DNA from: Shewanella sp. HN-41
GTDB lineage: Bacteria > Pseudomonadota > Gammaproteobacteria > Enterobacterales > Shewanellaceae
Assembly (NCBI RefSeq): GCF_000217915.1
Contig: NZ_AFOZ01000040.1
Coordinates: 62,001 to 126,000 of the forward strand
Length of the DNA: 64,000 bases
Direction: 5' to 3'
The position numbers were made by a program, and so were the translations under genes. Shown piece by piece: positions 27,218-38,083 of the stretch (positions within the stretch are counted from its first letter, which is position 1; every line of letters begins with the position of its first letter). The notes below the pieces were generated by a model, which was not told where the DNA came from, made no database searches, and worked only from the letters and a program-made list of their open reading frames with translations.

Positions 27218-27258
27218 GTACACGTGTGTACACCTTGGGGTAACTTAGGGTGTACACA
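27218..27258. repeat. TGTACA-type palindrome cluster between convergent genes
   Basis: A perfect 10-bp inverted repeat TGTGTACACC (27225-27234) / GGTGTACACA (27249-27258) is preceded by an overlapping palindrome GTACAC-GT-GTGTAC (27218-27231). It may be a terminator for the ParB-like gene, though no T run follows, or a protein-binding site. Confidence 0.55.
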
Positions 27259-27267
27259 ACAGGTTTA

Positions 27268-28119
27268 TCAAATCGTTGACTGCATTGGATGTGTGACTAA
27301 ACGATAGCTGTTATATTGTCTCTTCATTATCAAAACTTCAACATTAGGGTATTTAAGTTTGACTATACTCAGTAGTAGTTCGCGATCTGGGCTACTCATT
27401 TTTTCACCAATTACTATTTTTAACAAAGATGTTTGCTTGAATTTTAGTAAGTGATTTTTCGAGAATGAGATAAACCTAACTTCCTTTTCTCGTGCCCAAT
27501 CTTCCGATTTGGTTGTTGAAATCCTTGCAACTAAGTTAGCCACTTCAAGTTCATTTGAAAGTTTTATAACACCATTATCAACTTTAAGTAATTCACTAAT
27601 GTTAATGCTTTTAGGGCTATTCTGGTATTCAACATGAAAACCTTTAGCCAATTTCCCACTATTATTAAAGATATCCTCGGAAAGTGATTTTTCATCAAAA
27701 ACAAGACAAAACCCTCTCAATCCATCAGAGTAATGCCCCCACATGTGTGTATTAAATAATGGATCATCAATTTCACCTTCATCGAAATAGGAAAAACTAC
27801 AGATAAGGCTTTCTTCTCGAATCCTTCGGATGAAATCACTAGCACACCTCTTCCCAAATTCAACAAGTAACTCAGTTGGAGATAGTTTGTCAGGGTGATG
27901 GACACTAGTTAATTTAAAGAGATCTGTATTATAAGTGATGTGATTAAGACCTATCTGGGATTGTGCATAACGTTGAAGACTTTTACTTAAGCTTGAATCA
28001 ATTATACAACCGCCTTCAAATGGGTCATTTTGATTGGTCAATTTATCGAACCACAACTCTCTATTGGCTAAACCACTTAAAGAATTTTTATTTAATGTTC
28101 TAAATTTATAGAGATACAT
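27268..28119 (-). CDS. DUF2971 family protein
   Basis: A 283-residue protein with the DUF2971 marks: start MYLYKFRTLN, LWFDKLTNQNDPFEGG, SLICSFSYFDEG, then MWGHYSDGLRGFCLVFD, and a C-terminal EDWAREKEVRFISF. The family is common in prophages and defence-rich islands but has no settled biochemical role. It is the only minus-strand gene of the island and has its own unit; GAG six bases before the ATG is a modest ribosome site. A part in antiphage or toxin function is inference from context. Confidence 0.85.
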   Translation of the reverse strand: MYLYKFRTLNKNSLSGLANRELWFDKLTNQNDPFEGGCIIDSSLSKSLQRYAQSQIGLNHITYNTDLFKLTSVHHPDKLSPTELLVEFGKRCASDFIRRIREESLICSFSYFDEGEIDDPLFNTHMWGHYSDGLRGFCLVFDEKSLSEDIFNNSGKLAKGFHVEYQNSPKSINISELLKVDNGVIKLSNELEVANLVARISTTKSEDWAREKEVRFISFSKNHLLKFKQTSLLKIVIGEKMSSPDRELLLSIVKLKYPNVEVLIMKRQYNSYRLVTHPMQSTI

Positions 28120-28348
28120 TTAACACTCACAAATTTTAAGTTAAATGACATCGTCAATTAATTAACCAATTAAAGTAAATTGAAAAGTACAAAGTTTCAA
28201 TCACACGTTTTGTTTACGAGTTAGGGGGTGATGCAATCGCAAGACCATCAAGATACCCCACGCATACCCCCCTAGCTATAATCACAGTATTAACTAATCA
28301 ATTGAAGCCTTGAGCTTTCAGCATTGATGACCGTTTATACTTGCCACC

Positions 28349-28393
28349 TAGAAACAAAAAGGCTACCGTAGGGGTCAACATTGGTGTCAACAC
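28349..28393 (+). repeat. Right attachment-site region (attR)
   Basis: Carries TAGAAACAAAAAGGCT (28349-28364) and TAGGGGTCAACATTG (28369-28383), matching the left end at 22695-22734, and two 12-bp units (AGGGGTCAACAT at 28370, TGGTGTCAACAC at 28382). It marks the right boundary of the integrase-DarT1 island. Confidence 0.65.
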
Positions 28394-28400
28394 GGTAGCC
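28361..28400 (-). terminator. groEL terminator with attachment sequence in its loop
   Basis: Perfect 9-bp stem GGCTACCGT (28361-28369) / ACGGTAGCC (28392-28400) with an unusually long 22-nt loop. On the minus strand it is followed by TTTTTGTTT, as expected for the groESL transcript. The loop is the attR repeat, so the island boundary lies inside the terminator. Confidence 0.85.
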
Positions 28401-28442
28401 TTAACTTATTGTTTTATATGATGGTTATGCCGTGGGCGTTAA

Positions 28443-30092
<1,650 letters not shown>

Positions 30093-30137
30093 TTACATTT
30101 TTAATGATTAATTGGAATGTCGAATTGATGCGAAGGA

Positions 30138-30428
30138 TTAACCTACTACTGCCATCAGGTCAGCTTCTGACAGGATCAAGACTTCTTGACCGTCAATTTT
30201 TTCTTTCTTAACGCCGTAACCTTCGTTGAAGATCACCACGTCACCCACTTTCACATCCAGTGGTTTGACTGTACCGTTTTCCAAAATACGGCCATTGCCC
30301 ACTGCAAGGATTTCACCGCGGGTTGATTTTTCAGCGGCGCTACCAGTTAAAACAATGCCACCCGCTGAAGTTGACTCAACTTCTAGACGCTTAACGATTA
30401 CGCGGTCATGTAATGGACGAATATTCAT
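30138..30428 (-). CDS. groES: Co-chaperonin GroES
   Basis: A 96-residue protein: [20 protein letters not shown], the mobile loop [20 protein letters not shown], and [20 protein letters not shown]. It caps GroEL in the folding cycle. First gene of the operon, behind a sigma-32-like promoter; GGAG lies 8 nt before the start. Confidence 0.99.
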   Translation of the reverse strand: MNIRPLHDRVIVKRLEVESTSAGGIVLTGSAAEKSTRGEILAVGNGRILENGTVKPLDVKVGDVVIFNEGYGVKKEKIDGQEVLILSEADLMAVVG

Positions 30429-30521
30429 CTATGAACTCTCCTAATGATTTGATGCCCAACAATCGAGGCGATTTGTGATGAAAAAGAGGAGGCACGTCCG
30501 CCTTCCCCTTTGATGTCTGTG

Positions 30522-30550
30522 ATATGGGGTTTAAGCCCCCCAGATCCAAG
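30522..30550 (-). promoter_or_regulatory. Sigma-32-type heat-shock promoter of groESL
   Basis: On the minus strand CTTGGAT (30544-30550) and CCCCATAT (30522-30529) are separated by 14 bp, close to the heat-shock consensus CTTGAAA-N11-16-CCCCATnT. It lies about 95 bp before groES. Confidence 0.8.
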
Positions 30551-30654
30551 TGTCTTTACAAAAAAAATTTCATTTTTTTGATGTCGGTTTTTTCAAGTGG
30601 GCACAATCCTGCTAGAATCTCGCCTCCGCTCGCAAACAAGGCACTATTTCCCCC

Positions 30655-32022
30655 ATGAAAGACAGACACGGGCTGCTAACCGCGCCAATTGGTCGTGTAC
30701 TGCTCAACATGAGCCTCCCCAACTTGATTGGCATTATGACCATTCTGGGTTTTAGCCTCGCTGACACTTTTTTTATCAGTCAGTTAGGGACTGAGGCCCT
30801 AGCTGCGATTAGTTTTACCTTTCCCGTGACCTTAGTCATTTCGAGCATTGCCATCGGCATTGGCGCTGGGGTGTCGACCAATTTAGGTCGACTTATTGGT
30901 TCGGGGAATGCCCCTAGGGCGAAAGTATTTTTACACGATGCCCTACTGCTCACCTTTGCATTAATTGCCAGTTTAGCCGCCCTTGGCAGCATCTTTATTA
31001 CACCGCTATTTAGTTTGCTCGGCGCCAATGAAAGCAGCTTACCGCTGATCCAAGACTATATGATTTACTGGTATGTCGGCGCTCCGTTGCTGGTGTTGCT
31101 GATGGTGGGAAACCAAGGTTTACGCTCCACGGGCGATACTCGCTCGCCAGCGATGATTATGGCGCTGGCGGCCATGATTAACCTTATTCTCGATCCTTTA
31201 CTGATCTTCGGTATTGGGCCCTTTCCACGTTTAGAAATCCAAGGGGCGGCGATTGCGACGCTTATCGCTTGGGTTGTCGCCCTCTCATTATCTAGTTATC
31301 TATTGATTATTAAGCGTAAAATGTTGGAATGGGCCGCCTTCGATATAGACAGAATGCGCACCAACTGGAGCCAATTGGCCCATATTGCCCAGCCTGCAGC
31401 ATTAATGAATTTAATCAATCCATTAGCCAATGCCGTGATTATGGCGATGCTAGCACATATCGACCATAGTGCCGTTGCGGCGTTCGGTGCGGGCACACGC
31501 TTAGAATCCGTCCTCTTGATTGTGGTAATGGCCTTATCGTCGAGCCTAATGCCCTTTATCGCGCAAAACCTAGGGGCAGGACAACCGCAAAGGGCGAAGC
31601 AGGCGTTGCTGTTATCCCTTAAGTTTATCTTTGTATTTCAGACCTTACTCTATATCCCTGTGGCATTTTGGACTCAACCTATAGCCCATTTATTTAGTAC
31701 CGATCCGCAAGTATTAGAGTGGCTGAGTTTTTATATTCTGGTATTGCCCTGCGCCTACGGCCCATTAGGGATAGTGATTATTTTTGCCACCGCCCTCAAT
31801 GCCTACCACAGGCCCATGAGTTCTTTAGTGATTAACCTGTGCCGCTTAGTGCTGTTGATGCTGCCACTGGCGGCCCTGGGGTCCTATGTCGATGGAGTGA
31901 AAGGCTTATTGCTTGCGCTCCCAATCACCAATCTGCTGATGGGGATTGCCTGCTACTACCTAGCGCAGCGGATCTGTGAACCCGCAAAGATCACCACCGC
32001 AGACGCCAGTCTCGAAGGCTGA
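30655..32022 (+). CDS. MATE family multidrug/Na+ (H+) antiporter
   Basis: A 455-residue inner-membrane protein with 12 hydrophobic helices in two related halves. Motifs include LGFSLADTFFISQLGTEALA near the start and the counterpart VMALSSSLMPFIAQNLGAGQ in the second half, typical of MATE exporters that expel drugs or dyes in exchange for cations. It is convergent with the LysR gene, 17 bp between stops. Substrate unknown. Confidence 0.92.
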   Translation: MKDRHGLLTAPIGRVLLNMSLPNLIGIMTILGFSLADTFFISQLGTEALAAISFTFPVTLVISSIAIGIGAGVSTNLGRLIGSGNAPRAKVFLHDALLLTFALIASLAALGSIFITPLFSLLGANESSLPLIQDYMIYWYVGAPLLVLLMVGNQGLRSTGDTRSPAMIMALAAMINLILDPLLIFGIGPFPRLEIQGAAIATLIAWVVALSLSSYLLIIKRKMLEWAAFDIDRMRTNWSQLAHIAQPAALMNLINPLANAVIMAMLAHIDHSAVAAFGAGTRLESVLLIVVMALSSSLMPFIAQNLGAGQPQRAKQALLLSLKFIFVFQTLLYIPVAFWTQPIAHLFSTDPQVLEWLSFYILVLPCAYGPLGIVIIFATALNAYHRPMSSLVINLCRLVLLMLPLAALGSYVDGVKGLLLALPITNLLMGIACYYLAQRICEPAKITTADASLEG

Positions 32023-32039
32023 CGGCATTTCCCGAGGGA

Positions 32040-33017
32040 TCACTCCCGAAAACGCAGGTCGTCGTGGGGAAACATTTCCTTCGATGCCTTACATATTCTG
32101 CGCGAGCCCGTTTCGCTCATGTTGGTCGGCACGCCGTTGGGGGCGAGTTCTTGCATAATAAAGTCGATAAAACGACGACTCGCCAAGCTAACATAACGCC
32201 TCGATGGGTATACTAAATAGCATTCTCCCTGGTGGGCTTCGATTTCAGGCAGTAGGCTAACTAGCTCCCCAGCCTCGACAAAATCGACCACGACTTCGGC
32301 GGGGGCATACACAATTCCCCGCCCCTGCAGTGCAAACTCCACCGCGACTTCGACACTGTTAGTGCAAAAGTTCCCTCGGACTCTGACTTCCTGCTCGGCA
32401 CCTATCCAAAGCTCATTGAAGATTTTGCCGTTTGATAGCCTAAACAAAGACACGTTGTGGGATTCAATCTCCTGGGGTGTTTTTGGAGTGCCGTGTTTTG
32501 CTAAATATTTGGGGCTGGCATAGAAACGCAGATCCGTCGTAAACACAGGCCGCACAACTAAGTCTAAGGTGTCTAAAGCAGGCTCAACCACAAAGGAAAC
32601 ATCGAGGTTATTTTTAACCATATCAACGGATTCTGCACTGCTGATCAGCTCAATTGTGAGTTTGGGGTGCAGATCCATAAAGCGGAAAATAGCCCGCATC
32701 AAGACATTCATACTGTGGATGGGAAACATCTGGATCCGCAGATGCCCACTTATTTCGGCATTGTCATTGGTCATCTCGAACAGGGTCTCATCGAGCTGAG
32801 CCAAGATATTTTGCGAACGCTGGTAAAAATGGCTACCCGCGGAAGTGAGCGTCATTGAACGACTCTGCCGATGGAATAGTTTGATGTTCAGTTCATCTTC
32901 CAATGCCTGCAAACGACGACTGACCGTGGATTTAGGTAAGTTAAGTAAATCAGCGGCTTCGATCAAACTGCCCGTTTCAGCTATTCGGTGGAATAACGCT
33001 AAATCCTCTGTCTTCAT
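32040..33017 (-). CDS. LysR family transcriptional regulator
   Basis: A 325-residue regulator. The winged HTH occupies residues 1-60 (MKTEDLALFHRIAETGSLIE, ADLLNLPKSTVSRRLQALE) and an effector-binding domain follows from about 90. Start at 33017 chosen for the canonical LysR N-terminus. It is divergent from an RND efflux operon with 127 bp between starts, so it is the probable regulator of that pump. Confidence 0.93.
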   Translation of the reverse strand: MKTEDLALFHRIAETGSLIEAADLLNLPKSTVSRRLQALEDELNIKLFHRQSRSMTLTSAGSHFYQRSQNILAQLDETLFEMTNDNAEISGHLRIQMFPIHSMNVLMRAIFRFMDLHPKLTIELISSAESVDMVKNNLDVSFVVEPALDTLDLVVRPVFTTDLRFYASPKYLAKHGTPKTPQEIESHNVSLFRLSNGKIFNELWIGAEQEVRVRGNFCTNSVEVAVEFALQGRGIVYAPAEVVVDFVEAGELVSLLPEIEAHQGECYLVYPSRRYVSLASRRFIDFIMQELAPNGVPTNMSETGSRRICKASKEMFPHDDLRFRE

Positions 33018-33144
33018 ATTCGCCCTAAATTCAATCTCAATAAGTGAGACTGATAATCCCAAATAATCCCGTTTATTGCAACCTACTTAGCTGTTATCTT
33101 CGCCACCTAAAATGCTAACAAATGGTTACAAAGGATACATCACC

Positions 33145-34248
33145 ATGACAATGATATCATATCGACTCTTGTCCTCAGCCATGCTGGTTCCTGTACTGTT
33201 GCTTCCAGCACTGCTGAGCGGCTGCACACCCGCAGAAAGTTCAGTACAAACGTCACCAATTCGCCCCGTGAAACTGTTCGAAGTAGTGCAACTCAATGGG
33301 GATAGTTTTAGAACTTTCCCAGCAAGGGTCGCCGCTAATAGTCGCGCCGAATTATCGTTTCGTATTTCAGGCCAGTTAACCGAGCTGGCATTAGTGGAGG
33401 GGCAAAGGGTTACCGAAGGGAGCTTGCTGGCGAAGCTCGACGACAGAGACGCCCACAATAATCTGATGACCCGGGAGGCCGAGCATGAACTCTTAGCCGC
33501 CGATTTTAAACGTAAGGTTGAGTTGCTCAATCGCAAGCTGATTTCCCAGTCCGAATTTGATAACACCCAAGCCCAATTGAAATCCGCTAAGGCTGCCCTA
33601 GCCGCTGCCCGCGATCAACTCAGTTACACCCGCTTAACCGCCCCCTTTAGCGGCACTATTGCCAAACGGTTAGTCGATAATCACCAAATAGTGCAAGCCA
33701 ATCAAGGCGTACTAACACTGCAAAACAATAACCTGCTCGATGTCAGCATCCAAGTGCCCGAGGCCATGGCCGCCAGCCTAAACGAGTATATCAAGCAGCA
33801 AAACTTTATCGCTAAGGTGCGTTTTAGCGCATTAGCGGGGATGGAGTTTGATGCGAAATTCAAGGAATACTCGACCCAAGTCACCCCAGGTACCCAAGCT
33901 TATGAAGTCGTGTTTTCCCTACCGCAGCCCGAAGATATTCAGTTACTTCCAGGTATGAGCGCCGAGTTAACCCTCGCCTTAGTAAAAACTCCCGATCAAA
34001 CCGCTTCGGCCATAGTGCCCGTTACCGCCATCGATAAACGCGATCAGGATGGCCGAGTCCAAGTTTGGGTTTATCAAACCCAATCGGGCGAAGTCAAACC
34101 CACAGCAGTCACCTTAGGGCGAGTCACCACCGAAGGCATCGAAGTATTAGGTGGGATCAACAAGGGCGACTTGATTGTGAGTGCGGGCGTATCCCAATTA
34201 TCCAACGGGATGAAAGTGAAACCACTACGCTGGCAGCGTGGAGTCTAA
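33145..34248 (+). CDS. RND efflux periplasmic adaptor lipoprotein
   Basis: A 367-residue membrane-fusion protein. Its lipoprotein signal ends in LLSGC. The biotinyl-lipoyl half-motifs RAELSFRISGQLTELALVEGQ and SYTRLTAPFSGTIAKRLVDN flank a coiled-coil hairpin (about 90-150), followed by beta-barrel and membrane-proximal domains. The start at 33145 has AGGA 9 nt upstream; one 11 codons earlier lacks a site. It links the RND pump (three bases downstream) to an outer-membrane channel, which is not encoded here. Confidence 0.92.
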   Translation: MTMISYRLLSSAMLVPVLLLPALLSGCTPAESSVQTSPIRPVKLFEVVQLNGDSFRTFPARVAANSRAELSFRISGQLTELALVEGQRVTEGSLLAKLDDRDAHNNLMTREAEHELLAADFKRKVELLNRKLISQSEFDNTQAQLKSAKAALAAARDQLSYTRLTAPFSGTIAKRLVDNHQIVQANQGVLTLQNNNLLDVSIQVPEAMAASLNEYIKQQNFIAKVRFSALAGMEFDAKFKEYSTQVTPGTQAYEVVFSLPQPEDIQLLPGMSAELTLALVKTPDQTASAIVPVTAIDKRDQDGRVQVWVYQTQSGEVKPTAVTLGRVTTEGIEVLGGINKGDLIVSAGVSQLSNGMKVKPLRWQRGV

Positions 34249-34251
34249 ATA

Positions 34252-37200
34252 ATGAATATTGCTGAGTATTCAATCCGCCACAAAGTCATTAGCTGGATGT
34301 TTGTGTTACTGCTGCTCGTGGGCGGTGGTGTGAGTTTCACCGGTCTTGGGCAATTAGAATTCCCCGAATTTACCATTAAAGAGGCCCTAGTGATCACCGC
34401 CTATCCAGGCGCGTCACCCGAGCAAGTGGAAGAGGAAGTCACCCTTCCCCTCGAAGATGCCCTACAGCAACTCGATGCGGTTAAGCACGTGACCTCCATC
34501 AACAGTGCTGGCCTGTCGCAGATCCAAATAGAGATTAAAGAAACCTACGATAAAACCAGCCTGCCTCAGGTGTGGGATGAGGTGCGTCGTAAGGTCAATG
34601 ATACTGCGGGGCAATTGCCTCCCGGCACCAGCACACCCAAGGTATTAGACGACTTTGGCGATGTCTATGGCATTCTATTTAACCTCTCGGGGCCAGACTA
34701 TAGCAACCGCGAATTAAGCAACTATGCCGACTACCTGCGCCGCGAGCTAGTGCTAGTGCCTGGGGTTAAAAAAGTCTCGGTAATAGGGAGTATAACTGAA
34801 CAAGTCGTGATTGAAATCTCCCAGCAAAAGCTCTCGGCACTGGGGCTCGATCAAAGCTATATCTATGGTCTTATCAACAATCAAAACGTGGTCTCCAATG
34901 CGGGTAGTCTCGTCATTGGTGACAACCGCATTCGCATCCATCCCACAGGGGAATTTAGCAGTGTGCAGGATCTCGCCCGCTTGATTGTGAGCCCACCCGG
35001 TAGCACTGAACTGATTTATCTCGGTGATATTGCCCATATCGAAAAGGATTACGATGAGACCCCGGATGTGCTCTACCACAACCGTGGTGAAGCGGCCTTA
35101 TCCCTAGGGATATCTTTCTCAAGTGGCGTAAACGTGGTGGAGGTGGGCCAGAGAGTGAACGATCGCTTAGGCGAACTCGAATCCCAACGTCCGATAGGCA
35201 TGAGCTTAGACACTGTCTATAACCAGAGTCTGGCGGTCGATAAGACAGTCAACGGCTTCTTAATCAACTTAATCGAGTCGATTGCCATCGTTATCGCCGT
35301 ATTGCTGCTGTTTATGGGCTTGCGCTCGGGTTTGCTGATGGGACTCATCCTGCTGCTGACTATCCTCGGCACTTTTATCGTGATGAAAGTGCTGGGCATT
35401 GAGCTGCAACTCATTTCCCTCGGTGCCCTGATCATCGCCCTCGGTATGCTGGTCGATAACGCCATTGTGGTCACCGAAGGCATCTTGATTGGTCTGCGTC
35501 GCGGTAAGACTCGCCTCGAAGCCGCCAAGCAAATTGTGGCACAGACCCAGTGGCCGCTGCTCGGTGCAACCGTTATCGCCATTATCGCCTTTGCGCCTAT
35601 TGGTTTATCGCAGAATGCCGCCGGGGAATTTTGCCGCTCACTGTTCCAAGTGCTGATGATTTCATTATTTATTAGTTGGATAACAGCGATTACCCTGACC
35701 CCCTTCTTCTGCCATTTGCTGTTTAAAGATGCCCCCGCAGATGAGGAAGAACAGGATCCTTATAAGGGATGGTTCTTCAGTCTTTATCGCGCCAGTTTGA
35801 CCTTTGCACTACGTTTTCGAATCGCCAGTATTTTATTGGTTGGCGCCATGCTTGTCAGTGCTGTGGTTGGTTTTAGTCATATCAAAAACGTGTTTTTCCC
35901 TGCGTCAAATACGCCAATCTTCTTTGTGGATATTTGGATGCCGGAGGGCACAGATATTAAGGCAACCGAGCGTTTTACCGCAGATATAGAGCAGCTATTG
36001 CTCAAACAAGCCGAGCAACAGCATACAGGACTTGTCCATCTCACCACTGTCATAGGCCAAGGCGCCCAGCGTTTTGTTTTACCCTATCAACCGGAGAAGG
36101 GCTACCCCGCCTTCGCCCAATTGATCGTCGAAATGCAGGATCTTGAATCACTGCAGGTCTATATGTCTGAGCTGGATAAATTGTTAAATCAACGCTTCCC
36201 GCAGGCACAGTATCGCCTCAAGAATATGGAAAATGGCCCTTCGCCCGCCGCAAAAATAGAAGCGCGTTTCTATGGTGACGATCCCCAAGTATTACGCGAA
36301 CTCGGTGCCCAAGCGAAGGCAATCTTTCAGGCAGAGCCGAGCATGGACGGCATTCGCCATGATTGGCGCAATCGGGTGCCCTTAATCCGCCCACAGTTAG
36401 AAAATGCCCAAGCGAGGGAAACGGGCATCAGCAAGCAAGATCTCGACAATGCACTGCTGGTGAATTTTAGCGGTAAACAAATTGGTTTATACCGTGAAAC
36501 CAGCCACTTGCTGCCCATAGTCGCGCGAGCACCCGCTGAGGAGCGTTTACAGGCGGACAGTCTATGGAAGCTACAAATTTGGAGTAGTGAACACAGCGCT
36601 TTTGTGCCAGCGACCCAAGTAGTGAGCAATTTTAACACTGAATGGGAGGACCCACTGTTAATGCGCCGTGACCGTATGCGTATGCTCGCAGTGCTGGCCG
36701 ATCCTAAACTTGGCAGCGGTGAAACCGCCGACTCTGTGCTACGTAAAGTGAGGGACAAAGTCGAAGCTATCGAGTTACCCGCGGGTTACCACCTCGAGTG
36801 GGGCGGCGAATACGAAACGGCGGGTGAAGCCCAAACCGCAGTATTTAGCTCGATTCCATTGGGTTATTTGGCGATGTTTTTAATCACTGTGTTCCTATTT
36901 AACTCAGTGCGTCAACCCTTAGTGATTTGGTTTACCGTGCCATTAGCCCTGATTGGGGTTTCGGCCGGGCTCCTGTTGTTCGATGCGCCCTTTAGCTTTA
37001 TGGCGCTGCTCGGCTTACTGAGTTTATCGGGCATGGTAATTAAAAACGGTATCGTCTTGGTCGATCAGATCAACCTCGAACTCAGTGAAGGGAAAGGCGC
37101 CTATCTTGCCCTTGTCGATTCCTGTATTAGCCGCGTTCGCCCCGTGATGATGGCGGCGATCACAACAATGCTGGGGATGATACCTCTGATCTCTGATGCC

Positions 37201-37335
37201 TTTTTCGGCTCAATGGCCATCACTATCATCTTTGGTTTAGGTTTTGCGTCACTGCTGACACTTATCGTATTGCCAGTGATGTACAGCTTAACCTTTAACA
37301 TTAAACCGAATGCGGTGGCGAGCATGAACCACTAG
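34252..37335 (+). CDS. RND efflux pump permease
   Basis: A 1027-residue inner-membrane proton antiporter of the AcrB/ACR_tran family: one helix, a large periplasmic loop, a six-helix bundle, then the same again. GQLEFPEFTIKEALVITAYPGASPEQVEEEV is the usual start region; LGALIIALGMLVDNAIVVTEG contains the two Asp-type relay residues of TM4, and LSGMVIKNGIVLVDQ its counterpart. The sequence resembles VexF/MexF-like or hydrophobe pumps, but substrates cannot be told. Operon with the adaptor; a strong terminator follows. Confidence 0.95.
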   Translation: MNIAEYSIRHKVISWMFVLLLLVGGGVSFTGLGQLEFPEFTIKEALVITAYPGASPEQVEEEVTLPLEDALQQLDAVKHVTSINSAGLSQIQIEIKETYDKTSLPQVWDEVRRKVNDTAGQLPPGTSTPKVLDDFGDVYGILFNLSGPDYSNRELSNYADYLRRELVLVPGVKKVSVIGSITEQVVIEISQQKLSALGLDQSYIYGLINNQNVVSNAGSLVIGDNRIRIHPTGEFSSVQDLARLIVSPPGSTELIYLGDIAHIEKDYDETPDVLYHNRGEAALSLGISFSSGVNVVEVGQRVNDRLGELESQRPIGMSLDTVYNQSLAVDKTVNGFLINLIESIAIVIAVLLLFMGLRSGLLMGLILLLTILGTFIVMKVLGIELQLISLGALIIALGMLVDNAIVVTEGILIGLRRGKTRLEAAKQIVAQTQWPLLGATVIAIIAFAPIGLSQNAAGEFCRSLFQVLMISLFISWITAITLTPFFCHLLFKDAPADEEEQDPYKGWFFSLYRASLTFALRFRIASILLVGAMLVSAVVGFSHIKNVFFPASNTPIFFVDIWMPEGTDIKATERFTADIEQLLLKQAEQQHTGLVHLTTVIGQGAQRFVLPYQPEKGYPAFAQLIVEMQDLESLQVYMSELDKLLNQRFPQAQYRLKNMENGPSPAAKIEARFYGDDPQVLRELGAQAKAIFQAEPSMDGIRHDWRNRVPLIRPQLENAQARETGISKQDLDNALLVNFSGKQIGLYRETSHLLPIVARAPAEERLQADSLWKLQIWSSEHSAFVPATQVVSNFNTEWEDPLLMRRDRMRMLAVLADPKLGSGETADSVLRKVRDKVEAIELPAGYHLEWGGEYETAGEAQTAVFSSIPLGYLAMFLITVFLFNSVRQPLVIWFTVPLALIGVSAGLLLFDAPFSFMALLGLLSLSGMVIKNGIVLVDQINLELSEGKGAYLALVDSCISRVRPVMMAAITTMLGMIPLISDAFFGSMAITIIFGLGFASLLTLIVLPVMYSLTFNIKPNAVASMNH

Positions 37336-37365
37336 CCCGCCACTCACCTATACGCTTCCCGGCGT

Positions 37366-37404
37366 GGCCGATCGATGCTGTTCTCACTCATCGATTGGCC
37401 TTTT
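37366..37404 (+). terminator. Intrinsic terminator of the RND operon
   Basis: Stem GGCCGATCGATG (37366-37377) / CATCGATTGGCC (37389-37400) with one wobble pair, followed by TTTTC. Confidence 0.9.
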
Positions 37405-37513
37405 CTTTACCCAGACTCACAGTCTTAAAGCTGATACAAAAACGCCTAAATTTCAGCTTAATAAAAGATAAAATCTAGGCGCGAGTAATACCTGAGGATG
37501 ACAGCTTAGGCGA

Positions 37514-37894
37514 TTAATTAACGACCTCTTTCACGATTTTCTTCGCATCGGCACCCTCTTTTTTATGATGCTCTTCGTGCTTAAGTGCATCGGCAGCTTT
37601 GTCGGATAGCTTGTCGTCGGGTTTGATATCATCGACCTTATCACTAACGGAATCGGTGACTTTATCCTTGGCATCCCCAACCGCGTCCTTAGCATCTTCC
37701 ACCTTGCGCTCGGCGGCTTTTTCCGGAGTACAGCGGCCACTCACACCAACTGTTGCCTTGACCGCCGCATTTTTAGCGACTTTTTCAGGGTTACAATTGG
37801 GATCTAAAGGTCCAGCGACCGCGCTATAGGTAATCAGTGAACAAGTTAGGACAGACAGCAATCCCGAAATCAGCTTTAACTTAGTTAGGTGCAT
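37514..37894 (-). CDS. Exported Lys/Asp-rich small protein
   Basis: A 126-residue protein. The start at 37894 has GGAGG six bases upstream. The signal peptide is cleaved near AVAG. The mature N-terminus has two similar motifs, CNPEKVAKNAAVKA and CTPEKAAERKVEDA, likely joined by a disulfide. The rest is a highly charged heptad-like stretch (DAKDAVGDAKDKVTDSVSDK) suggesting an extended helix or a disordered, LEA-like stress protein. No family recognised. Confidence 0.7.
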   Translation of the reverse strand: MHLTKLKLISGLLSVLTCSLITYSAVAGPLDPNCNPEKVAKNAAVKATVGVSGRCTPEKAAERKVEDAKDAVGDAKDKVTDSVSDKVDDIKPDDKLSDKAADALKHEEHHKKEGADAKKIVKEVVN

Positions 37895-38004
37895 ATTCAA
37901 CCTCCATAATAATATGTTCGAGGTTGACTATAGTACGCCCCTAAATCGAAGCAAAGGGCGCATAGGCGATCAACCGCAGACTATTGCGACAAAGCCCAAA
38001 TAAA

Positions 38005-38040
38005 AACAAGCTCCCAGAGATTAACATCTGTGGGAGCTGG
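38005..38040 (-). terminator. Intrinsic terminator of fxsA
   Basis: Stem AGCTCCCA / TGGGAGCT with its inner extension, followed on the minus strand by TTGTTTTTATT; about 45 bp past the fxsA stop. Confidence 0.85.
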
Positions 38041-38083
38041 CAAAGTGAGGATGAGCAACTGCTTAATCTGTCAGGATAAATGG

